A stretch of 64,000 bases of DNA from Hippophae tibetana (taxonomy: Eukaryota > Streptophyta > Magnoliopsida > Rosales > Elaeagnaceae): assembly GCA_037013495.1 (NCBI GenBank), contig CM072809.1:10242501-10306500 (forward strand). The letters run 5' to 3'. A program made the position numbers and the translations under genes. This document shows, in pieces, positions 1 through 9,008 of the stretch. Each line of letters opens with the position of its first letter. Position 1 is the stretch's first letter. The notes under the pieces were generated by a model, which was not told the origin of the DNA, did no database searches, and was given only the letters and a program-made list of their open reading frames with translations.

Positions 1-664
1 AAGCTTAATGTATGCAATGGTGTGTACGAGGCCAGACATAGCTCATGCAGTTGGAGTTGTTAGTCGTTTTCTTTCGAATCCAGGAAGAGAGCATTGGGAT
101 GCAGTAAAGTGGATTATGAGATATCTTCGAGGTACTTTCAAGTTAACACTTAGCTTTGGAAGTGGAAAACCAATGTTAGTTGGATACACTGATTCAGATT
201 TGGCAAGAGATGAAGATTCTCGTAAGTCTACTTCAGGTTATCTAATTACTTTCTCTGGTGGAGCAGTTTCTTGGCAGTCAAGATTGCAAAAGTGTGTTGC
301 ACTTTTTACAGCAGAGGCAGAGTTTATTGCAGCAACGGAAGCTTGTAAGGAGTTGTTGTGGATGAAATAGTTCTTGAGGGAACTTGGTTTCAAGCAGTAG
401 AAATATGTGTTATTCTGCGATAATCAAAGTTCTATTCACCTAGCGAAAAACTCGGCATTTCACTCAAGATCAAAGCATATTGATGTGAGGTATCATTGGA
501 TAAGAGATACTCTTAACAATAAGTTGCTTGAACTTGAGAAAATACATACTGATGAGAATGGATCTGACATGCTGACAAAAGAAGTGTCAAGAGAAAAACT
601 TGAAGTTTGTTGTTCAATTGCCGGGATGGCAGATCCCTCCATCTAATCGGAAAATGGGGAGATT
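1..664 (+). pseudogene. Ty1-copia polyprotein, C-terminal RT/RNase H remnant
   Basis: The frame opening at 8 encodes the end of a Copia reverse transcriptase (TRPDIAHAVGVVSRF) followed by RNase H. The RNase H signatures are YTDSDLARD, RKSTSGYL and TAEAEFIAA, then FCDNQSSIHLAKN from 407 and the SKHIDVRYHWIRD block. Two in-frame stops (368-370 and about 400) separate the halves, so the copy is dead, but the frame does not shift. The polyprotein ends at 646. A purine-rich tract (about 650-664, polypurine-tract position) leads straight into the LTR at 665. The upstream part of the element lies outside the window. Confidence 0.9.
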
Positions 665-1379
665 TGTTGGGTTTTTCTCTTATTTGGAGGAGCCCAAGTG
701 AAGCCCATGTGGCTTAAAAGCCCATGGAGTAAGAAGGGCAATTGTATCATTTCATTTCTTTAATTAATAAACCCATTTAGGGTTTGTTGTGGGCAGAATT
801 CTGCAGAGAAAAAAAAGTGTGCAGAAAAGTCAGCAGCTGCAGCAGAAAAACTGCTCTCAGTTTTTCAGTTTTCCCTCTCCAGCCAGTCTTCATCAAGTGC
901 TCCGATCGAAGGCCGTTTGTGGTCCGATTAAGCTGAAATTTTGCGGAAAGTTTCACGACTCAAGACTTTTTAATCTGTGCGGTGGGATTTGGATTTCGCT
1001 CACCGGTTTGAGAAATTCTGAGCAGTGAAAAGTGACTACGAATTTGGTTAGATTTCTCCATTTTCTTGAAATAATTGTTAGTTTCCAAGAAGTGTATTCT
1101 TGATGATGTTGTTGATTGCTTGTCTCTAGTTTTACCTAGAGAGAATTGTTGTACAATTGTTTCTTGATAGTGGAAGTTTTGGAGAGGAGTACCGTGGTTG
1201 TTTCCTTCCTATATCGGGAAGGTTTTTCCACGTAAATTAGTTGTATTGATTTTGTGCATGTTTGATTTTAAGCTCTATTTATTTGTTTCCTAAAAGATTC
1301 ACACAAAGAAGGAGAATAGGTTTAATTCCGCTGTTTAGAGCTTAATTAAGTTCGAATTGAAATTGTGATTCTCCTAACA
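665..1379 (+). repeat. 3' LTR of the Copia element at the left edge
   Basis: The 715-bp block begins TGTTGGG directly after a purine-rich tract and ends CTCCTAACA, the TG...CA termini of an LTR. It follows the RNase H end in the right order and orientation. Near its 3' side it has the CCGTGG...TTTTTCCACG motif typical of many plant Copia LTRs. The partner LTR is outside the window, so the target duplication cannot be checked. An EXO84C gene fragment begins at the next base. Confidence 0.8.
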
Positions 1380-2110
1380 CAGATAAACTGTAGAAATCGT
1401 GGGTGATGAAAATAAGGACTCATTACTGGCTGTCATTGGTCTGTGATTATTTTATTTGCAGCTGACAATCTTTATTCTTCGATCCTAACGATAAATTCTA
1501 GGATATCTAAAGAGGCTGTAGAAATGGAGCATGAGTTGATTGAGCTGCAAAAACATATTTCAACTCAAGGTATTATTGTGCAAGATCTAATGACTGGACA
1601 TAGAGTGGACGAAGCATTAGAGGTTTTAGATGCAGAAGAGAAAAACTCTCTGGAACTGAAAAGCTGGAGATATTTCATCAACAGAGGCATCCTCATTCAA
1701 AGCAGATTTCTTGAGAAGAAGGGCCATGCTTGAGGATCAACTAGTTGAGATTTGTGAACAACCTTCAATTATCTGGTTTAACTAGACTTGGTAAAGGTCC
1801 TTTAGCACATCATTTACTACTAAAATTCTATGGATCCCGCATTCAAAAGAGCATCGAGTGTTTCCTTCCTTCTTGTTCTGTCTTCCCTAGGACGTATCCT
1901 GCAACATTGTCTAAGCTTGTATTTTCTGTAATCTCACACACTACAAAAGAATCTGGCTTGATTTTTGGTGATAATCCTGTTTATACCAATAGACTTGTTC
2001 AGTGGGCAGAATGGGAAATTGAATTCTTTGTGCGCTTGGTCAAAGAGAAGGCACCTTTGTCTGAGAAAGTTTCTGCTTTACGTGCGGCTAGCATTTTGGT
2101 TGAGTCTAGT
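1380..2110 (+). pseudogene. Truncated, rearranged copy of EXO84C intron 2 end plus exon 3
   Basis: This stretch is near-identical to 24117-25030 of the intact EXO84C gene in this window. The copy starts inside intron 2 and keeps the intron acceptor (AAATTCTAG then GATATCT), so it came from genomic DNA, not from spliced mRNA. It differs from the source by an in-frame deletion of about 153 bp (source about 24336-24489, between two CTGA tetranucleotides), a 2-bp loss that shifts the frame near 1663, and a deletion of about 27 bp near 1770. The similarity stops at GTTGAGTCTAGT (2110), where retroelement-like sequence takes over. It cannot make a functional exocyst subunit. Whether it is transcribed from the neighbouring LTR is unknown. 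Confidence 0.93.
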
Positions 2111-2440
2111 GGTATGGGTGCTGCAGAATTACGCAGAACAGTGCAGATAGTGGAGCAGCAGTGCAGAATTATAGTGGAGTATCAGTGCAGGTATGGGTGC
2201 TGCAGAAGTGCAGGGGAGAGTGATATGGGAAGTGCAACAGAGAGTGATATGGGTGCTGAAGAAATGCAGTACAAATAATTGGGCAACAGAGTAGTACTGC
2301 TGCAGTAGTGTAGGTGCTGTAGTGATGCAGCAGAGATGAGAGAATTTTTTTTTTGTTTCCTTAGTATATATATATATATGTAATCATTCTTTGTTCGTTA
2401 AGAATAGAATAAATGAAATTCTTTCTCTTCTGATTTATTT
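2111..2440 (+). repeat. Probable Copia LTR with GCAG-rich head
   Basis: The segment begins where EXO84C similarity ends. About 200 bp are rich in short CAGTGCAG and GGTGCTGCAG words (2113-2330), followed by a (TA)n tract at about 2366-2380, AATAAATGAAATTC and a pyrimidine-rich end. This order resembles the R/U5 side of a plant Copia LTR, and a Copia gag fragment follows at once. No clear primer-binding site remains, so the exact 3' end is uncertain. Confidence 0.5.
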
Positions 2441-3300
2441 TCATGTTAAGCAAAGGTTTTAAGAACCCATTAAATTGCTTACTATCACCAATAATGACTG
2501 ACACTATAATTCAAACTAAAGAAACCAAGAGAGTTGTTGAATCAACTAAAAAAGCTTATAATCTTAATATAGATCCTTATTTTTTGCAAAGTTCAGATCA
2601 TCTTGGAATGGTACTTGTAAGAGCACATCTAATTGGAAGTAATTACCTCACTTGGAATATATCTATGAAGATTGTTATGCCTAATAAAAAAAACATAGAG
2701 TATGAACTCTAGACAAGAGCTAACTACATGATGACTTCTTAGATACTCAACTCCATATCCAAGGATCTTGTTGATAACTTTCTTTATACAACTTTAGCCA
2801 AAAAGTTGTAAGATAAGATAACTGTTGATAACTTTCTTTATACAACTTTAGTCAAAAAGTTGTAAGATAAGATAACTGAAAGATATGGTGAGAGCAACAG
2901 ACCTTACTTTATCAGATCAAAGAGATATTGTTCAATATCTCAAGAAAATGATTCTATTGTGAAATATTATGACAAATTAAAGCATTTATGGGATGAATTT
3001 GCTTACCTTATGTCTTTACCTCGCACATGTGAAGTTGCAAAAGTAATTTTAGATTTCTACTCTATGAATAGATTGATACAATTTTTTATGGGATTAAATG
3101 GTTACTATGACCCTACTAAAAATCAAATTTTGGTCATTGATTAATTACCAACTGTGAATCGTGCCTATTCAATGTTTCTTAGTATTACAAAACAGAGAGA
3201 GGTTCATATTAATTTTAATGCAAATATTGAAACAATTGGATTATTAGCTAGAACTCAAGTGAGTTTGATAGAATAGTAACATCTGAGGTCACAACTCCTA
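2441..3300 (+). pseudogene. Ty1-copia gag remnant
   Basis: The frame from about 2494 encodes the Copia gag N-terminal domain (PYFLQSSDHLGMVLV, then NYLTWNISMK). A second piece at 2959-3144 has the UBN2-type gag core (YYDKLKHLWDEFAYL and QFFMGLNGYYDPTKNQI), and the trace continues in another frame to about 3280. Stops and frameshifts interrupt it. A 54-bp tandem duplication (units at about 2770 and 2824) lies between the two coding pieces. No protease, integrase or RT follows, so this is a 5' fragment. Confidence 0.8.
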
Positions 3301-4879
3301 CACAATAATTCTGTTGCACTGAGGGTACCTTTACTTTAATACTGAAACAAAAAAAAAACTTGTATGTATGAAACACTAACTGAGGAAACATTTATATAAA
3401 GCAATCCAATATTCTAGTCCAAAATGTAACTCCTCGAATAATTTCAAATCCTACTTAAATCATCATTTTGATGATAAAAAAATTCTAAAGATAATTTTTC
3501 ATCTGGTTTCCATAAAAAAATCATGAAAACTATAAAAAGTTTTATAAAATATCATAACAATCAATTATTTATATTTTAAACTAATTTTTTATTTAACACA
3601 TATATTTTCAAATACTTAAAATATTTATATTAATCAATAAGTTGACAAATTAATTAAAATATTCTACAATAAAATATATTTTTTTGTTAAATATTGTAAA
3701 ATAAGTAATTAAAAGATTTAAAATAATTAAATAAACTACATAATTGTATTAATTATTATAAATGTATAAATCTTGACAATATGAAAATAAATTTTATTGA
3801 TTATTTATTTTTAAAAGTATTCATAATTAGAGAAGATATAACGAGTCTTACCCTTCAATGCAATCTACATATTATAACATTAATATAAAATAGTAGAAAA
3901 TAAAACATGTATTCTGACTTTGTACTTAAGAATTGAATTGGATACTACTATTTCACTCGTCTATTCACTAAACAGAGTAATAAATAATATAATTTTCTCT
4001 TTTTTTTTACCTATTCTTTCATTTGTATAGCAAAAGTAAGTAAAAATTGAATTGAATTAATTGCTCAAAAAGAAGAGAAAAAAATCAAGAATTGATATTT
4101 TTGATATCTTATCCGACATTTTAACAACATTTCAACAACAATATACACAATGTCCACGATATTCATGATAATCGTTGCCGCAACAATGGTAACGATGTCG
4201 TTGACATTTGCATCCTTGATTAGACACTAGATGCATAATGTCATTTGTAGGACTTGGATTTCAAGGAAAGGGAAATCAACATAAACAAATAAAAAAAGAT
4301 CATATGTACAGTTGTTTAAAGAAATATAAGAGGATAAGAAAATGATTACTGTCAGTCTGTCACCATTTTGAATTTTCTTATTTGGCTGATGAAGAAAGTC
4401 AAACAATAATTTATCTTAATTTTTCAAGTCTTTATTAATTCAATTTTTTTATAGGATATTTTCGTTAATCAAATGAAAACAAATTAAAACATAGCTTAAA
4501 CTCATTTTGCAACATTAAATACTGTTATATTTATGGTAATTCTCATAAAAAGTTCAATATTGGATCTCTTATTAAAAAAAAAACAGCTTACATATTAAAG
4601 AACACTACCTATCTAAAAAGGGAGAAAAAGAAGAATATGTCATCATATTTTGTGATTCTCTAATCACAGTTGAAATTACATATCTACTTATAGTTTTTTT
4701 GTCCCTTATCGGTAGTTCCATAGTAGGTTTTTTTAACATTTTTTAGGATCAGAAGGCACTGCTATAATGACCACTGTATGCGTTTCATTCTCTTCGATCA
4801 TATCTTTGATTGCTTTTTAAAGTTGCACCAGAAGCTAGTGCTTGTTATCTAAGAATTTGATCCATGGATCTCATCGAAA
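3301..4879. other. AT-rich intergenic DNA, no gene seen
   Basis: Very AT-rich sequence with short homopolymer runs. I see no exon with credible coding content, no RNA gene and no clear terminal repeats. The last 200 bases or so are less AT-rich and may already belong to the organellar insertion that follows. Confidence 0.6.
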
Positions 4880-5340
4880 ATATTTGATGCTTCCTAGGGC
4901 TTCTTTGGCGACCGTGAAGTCACCGAATGAGAGAGTAGATAGATTTGATCCAAACGTTGTTGTTGCTCCACAATGATACGGACTCGACTCATTCCTACCA
5001 ACCCCGGGGCACTAGAGCATGTTGGAAATAAGGGGGGACATTCTGGACACAACCATTCCCTTGGCTGGGGGCTATGTCACCCTACCTTTCAATTGATACA
5101 CAATTGAATAGGCCGATCACAAACGCTACGAGTGTAAGAGCGATCTTGGTCAAAGAAGGCTAAGACGACACCTCATATATGGGTAGCAAGAGAATGCCCC
5201 GATAGTGGGGCCTTACGAGGAAGGGCCCAACCCGATAGAGACAACACAACCCCCACTTCAAGCGCATCTTTGTATCAACTGAATCACTCTCAGAGTCTAG
5301 TCGGTGGAACCGGTGAACTATGCTAACTGGCTAGATGCGT
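4880..5340. other. Organellar-looking (probably mitochondrial) non-coding segment
   Basis: Base composition changes sharply from the AT-rich flank to balanced, GC-containing sequence (for example CCAACCCCGGGGCAC near 5000 and GGGGCCTTACGAGG near 5210). It abuts plastid rps2 sequence on its right. The composition and position suggest plant mitochondrial intergenic DNA transferred together with the nad5 and plastid pieces. I could not assign a gene. Confidence 0.5.
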
Positions 5341-5344
5341 GGGG

Positions 5345-5949
5345 AAAAACACTCATAGTACCCCTTTTCTTTATCCAACATTTTCTTCGCTTTGGAATTT
5401 CCAAAGTGATATATTCTAAAAAACTATATATTCTTCTTGTTGATAAACAATTATTACAATATTGGGTAATCCCGTCATAAATTAAATCCCACCTAGAAAT
5501 GTTTGCAAATGAGATAATTGTCTCTTCAACATGGCCGCATCCCTTTTCGAAAAATGGTTGAGTCTCCCCATCTTTTGTTCCATTCTCAAGTCCCAGAACT
5601 TTTGAAGTCTTGTTTATGTAGTATACCAATTCGTTAACATACCACCAAGCAATTTTTTATTAACATAATAACACTGAGCCTTTATTACAGCCCACACTAC
5701 TGAATCAACTGTTTTATTTTTGGTACCAACAATTAAGAACTGTTTTCCCCTACTTGTTGCATCAAAAACTAAATCATAAGCTTCTGACAAAAACCGAGCA
5801 TCTCTAGTAAGATTTATAATATGAATGCCTTTACGCTTTGCAGAGATATAAGGTGCCATTTTAGGATTCCATTTCCTAATCTCATGATCAAAATGAACTC
5901 CTGCCTCCATCATCTTTTCCAAATGGATGTTCCAATATCTTTTTGTCAT
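5345..5949 (-). pseudogene. rps2: Nuclear copy of plastid rps2 (ribosomal protein S2), decayed
   Basis: Reading the minus strand from 5949, the frame encodes plastid S2: [49 protein letters not shown] and [11 protein letters not shown] are all recognisable. At about 5615 the frame shifts. The rest (SKRD/LSHLQ/IKYMTGLP-type region) survives only as scattered out-of-frame pieces down to about 5390. Several substitutions at normally conserved positions (for example GHG to DHE, and Ala to Val or Thr) fit G:C to A:T transitions, as expected for methylated, non-functional nuclear plastid DNA. It sits downstream of the rpoC2 end on the same strand, which is the normal plastid order. Confidence 0.9.
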
Positions 5950-6170
5950 TTCCCCCCACATTTTTTCTCTTTTTTTCCAAAGAAAAAAGAGATAAGGTAC
6001 CTTGATAATAGAAATAAATAAATGTTCCCATGGAACCTTCTACCGAAGATTGGTTGCTGATACATGAACCAAACCGTTCATTTTTTTTTCATTCATTATT
6101 ATCTTTATAACTATTACCAAATAAAATGACCGCAACAAACACAAAAAAAGAAAAAAGGATGAATTCGCTC

Positions 6171-6476
6171 TTAAGAATTATGAAATCCTAGAAATGATTG
6201 TTCTAATGTATTATGTAAATTTTGTGAAATGTAAAAATCAAATAATTCTTTATGGTGGAACAAAATATCTCTCATTTTCCACTCAAAGAAATTATTCTTC
6301 TGGGTTTCGAAAGGAATTTTATTATGTTGCCTTGAACAGTGCACTAATCCTTTGAATCTGGTACCAATAGGTAACGTCCCTCCTAGAACAACATTCTCTT
6401 TCAAACCTTTCAACCAATCAAAACGACTACGTAGAGCATCTTTTGCTAAAACCCAAGTAGTTTCTTGAAAACTCAC
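6171..6476 (-). pseudogene. rpoC2: Nuclear copy of the 3' end of plastid rpoC2
   Basis: The minus-strand frame encodes about 101 residues matching the C-terminus of the plastid RNA polymerase beta'' subunit: [14 protein letters not shown], then [20 protein letters not shown], the [14 protein letters not shown] region and an ending FLGFHNS. It ends at a stop. Only the last ~7% of the gene is present; sequence upstream of 6476 switches to mitochondrial intron. The gap to rps2 (about 220 bp) is about what I would expect for the plastid rpoC2-rps2 spacer. The fragment is open but cannot work alone. Confidence 0.9.
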
Positions 6477-6499
6477 TTCGGATATGAAACTGCATCACC

Positions 6500-6785
6500 T
6501 ACTAAAAAAAGAGACAAGCAGTGGACTCTTTGATTAGGGAAAGGAAGAAAGTGCCTAAGCACGACAAATGTTGTACACTTGAGTGGCGAGTATAGGAAAG
6601 CGAGATCGTACTTGTGTTTTCTAAGCCTGTTTGGACATGAGGTTCCCACGAAAGATCAAGTTTGTGAGCCATGTGATGGGAAACTTTCCCGCACGATTCG
6701 GAGAGCACTGAATTAGAATGAGAGGTTCACCACCACATCATTACATGCAACGTGAGCTCGCTTGATTTGAAAATTGGTTCGACTC
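6500..6785 (+). ncRNA. 3' end of mitochondrial nad5 group II intron (domain V), nuclear relic
   Basis: A 34-nt group II domain V is readable at 6666-6699: it starts GAGCCATGTGATG, has a GGGAAA apical region and ends GCACGATTC. The normal lower-stem GGTTC is GATTC here (A at 6696), which weakens pairing and suggests decay. nad5 exon 2 sequence follows on the same strand, so this is the end of the cis-spliced nad5 intron 1. It is not expected to splice in the nucleus. Confidence 0.75.
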
Positions 6786-7530
6786 ATAATTCACGTCTAA
6801 CTCGTGTTCAATAGCTCGACCGTAGTGATGTTTATTGTGGTTACATCCATACGTAGCTTAGCCCAACTTTATTCCATTTCATATATGTCTGAGGATCTGC
6901 ATAGTCCTTGATTTATATGTTATTTATCCATTTTTACTTTTTTTATGCCAATGTTGGTAATTGGAGATACCTCTCTTCAAGTATTCCTAGGATGAGACGG
7001 ACATATTTGTTAATTCATTTATGGTCTACATAACTTCAAGCATATAAAGTAATTACAAAAGTTATGTTTTTCTATCGAGTAGCTGATTTCAAACCGTTTT
7101 CCTCTCTTTCAAACAATAAACTTTTCAACCATTTTTACCCCAAAAATTCTTGGATTTCTTGCAATATGAGATTGAATGCCATAACTCTTATTTGTATTTT
7201 ACTTTTTATTGGTGGTATTGGGAAATCTACACATATAAGATCGCATACTCAATCACCTGATGTTATAGAGGGTCCCACTCTAGTATCCGCTTCTATTCTT
7301 GAAGCAACTATGGTAACATAGCGATTATGGTAACATCTGGCGTTTCATGATAGCAAAGGTGTTCCCGTTTATTTGAATACCCACCTATAGCTTTTTATTA
7401 CTTCTATATGAGTTATGACATCATTCCTCACGACAACCATTGGAATATTACAAAATGATCTAAAGAGGGTTATAGCTTATTCAACTTGCAATCAATTAGG
7501 CGATATGATCTTTGCTTGCGCATCTCTAGC
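6786..7530 (+). pseudogene. nad5: Nuclear copy of mitochondrial nad5 exon 2, 5' part
   Basis: Plus-strand translation gives successive pieces of NADH dehydrogenase subunit 5: [11 protein letters not shown] near 6870, a TFFMPMLVTGDN-like piece near 6940, [19 protein letters not shown] from about 7163, EGPTLVSASILEATMVT ending at a stop at 7319-7321, and [19 protein letters not shown] near 7455-7500. Stops, indels and radical changes show it is dead. It follows the group II domain V in the right order. The match fades after about 7530. Confidence 0.88.
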
Positions 7531-7740
7531 CACTTAGAATAACAAAAGAGATTATATTTGTCAAGAAATACAAAATCGTATGGATACGACTCTCATTGTA
7601 AATCTTGATCAATTGGATCATGTCTTTGTAAATTCCGATGTAAAGCCCTGTACTTGTAAATGTGTTTCTAGATATTGTTTTACAATTTCGTCAAAGAGGG
7701 AGAGTTATCTAATTCTATGATTTTTTTAGAATACTCTTTT
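7531..7740 (+). other. Unidentified, possibly organellar segment
   Basis: A frame open for about 60 codons (about 7540-7712, ending in TGA after SYLIL) contains [19 protein letters not shown]. It follows nad5 without an obvious AT-rich break. I do not recognise the protein; it may be further organellar sequence. Confidence 0.3.
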
Positions 7741-7828
7741 TGCATACGATGCAACAAAATAATAGTTAACTCAAAGCAATTCATATAGCATTATAATTGT
7801 GAACAAAATTTAATATGGACCAAAATGT

Positions 7829-8094
7829 CACGAAGACATCTCAGGATATCCATGTGGGGTCAGGGGTAAGGCGTTGATGCTCCAATTAATTCCTGACTAG
7901 ACAGGGTGACCCCTTCCTGACACGTGTTTGTTTTTTTCTTCTCAGCACTCGAACCCAAGACCTAGCCCTTGCGTAGCTAAGAAGAGCGAAACAAACACGT
8001 GTCAGGAAGGGGTCACCCTGTCTAGTCAGGAACTAGCTGGAACATCAACGCTTTATCCTTGGACCCCACGTGGATATCCCGAGATGCCTTGTGT
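7829..8094. mobile_element. Foldback / MITE-like inverted-repeat element
   Basis: Arms of about 118 bp (7829-7946 and 7976-8094) are reverse complements with few mismatches. Examples are CCTGACTAGACAGGGTGACC on the left matched on the right, and the shared CACGTGTTTGTTT. The loop is 29 bp and contains CTCGAACCC, whose complement GGGTTCGAG resembles a pol III B-box, so a SINE-like origin is possible. Transcribed through, it would form a long hairpin. I see no clear target duplication. It lies at the right edge of the organellar insertion. Confidence 0.85.
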
Positions 8095-9008
8095 CCTCCG
8101 CTAAGCTAAGCGCGGTACAAACAATGAGTAAGGAAAAAGAAACCCTTTTTTAATCAAATCTCTCTTCGCTATGCTACAATCCTCTTAGCCATTTTATCAA
8201 ACTGTATAGCATTCAAAAGCAAGTAGAAACGTCGATTAACAAAGATGAGCAAAATCAAATAGTGCTAATAGTTTAGAGACTTAAGCTAATAACAAAATAT
8301 GAGTAAAATCAAGAGAAAAACAAAAAAATATGCCACTTCAAGCCAAAATCCAACATAAAGCAAAGACAATAAGTGGAAAATAATTAACAATAGGGGTCGC
8401 GATGGAATGAACCTAAGGCTAGCGGAAAAACCGACGTCGTAAAGTTCGGTGGCGATAACTGAAAGACTAACGGAGCTGATTCGCTGGAGAGAAGAACGAA
8501 GAAAAGGGGCTGAAATGGCTTCTGTTTGATACAATCACGGACCTTGCTGGGATTAAAGTGTATTTTTTAGGTCGTAAATTAGAAAACAACAAATATAACA
8601 AAAAAATTCTGCATATAGTTTTTTTTTCTTTTGGAAAACAACAAAATTTATTCTTTCATTCAAATTAAAAATACATAAACAAAAATATAACAATATTCAT
8701 CCTAAGAAGAAGAAAATTAATCATTCCAATAATAGCTTTCAATATTTATCTTTATTAATGATTTTTTCTTTTGGTACTATTGCTTCGATCAATACAAACA
8801 TATCAATCAACTTTAATATTTTCTTGTATTTTATCATTTTTAAATAAATAATAGTTTAGATAATAGCAACACCAAGTTATAATTGATCCAAATAAAATCA
8901 AGCTAGGATGACTAAAGTATCACAACACAAGTTTTGCAAGAAATTTCCTGTATGACTAATTATATAAAAGACATCGTCTCTTTTATAATAAAATGGCATA
9001 TTTTACAA
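8095..9008. other. Intergenic DNA downstream of the receptor kinase
   Basis: A patch at 8390-8560 is less AT-rich; the rest is AT-rich 3' flank of the minus-strand kinase gene. No conserved coding sequence is recognised. A short open frame on the minus strand around 8286-8534 has no supporting features. Confidence 0.5.

Noticed and set aside
5318-5629. Open frame of about 103 codons on the minus strand treated as a separate gene
   Set aside because: It is the frame-shifted second half of the decayed plastid rps2 copy plus flanking sequence; no independent protein features.
4880-7720. Window as part of an organellar genome
   Set aside because: The organellar pieces are mutated, short, and embedded in nuclear DNA with spliceosomal introns and LTR retrotransposons.
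8286-8534. 82-codon minus-strand frame with hydrophobic end
   Set aside because: No homology recognised, no splice or promoter context, and the hydrophobic part is translated from AT-rich intergenic sequence.
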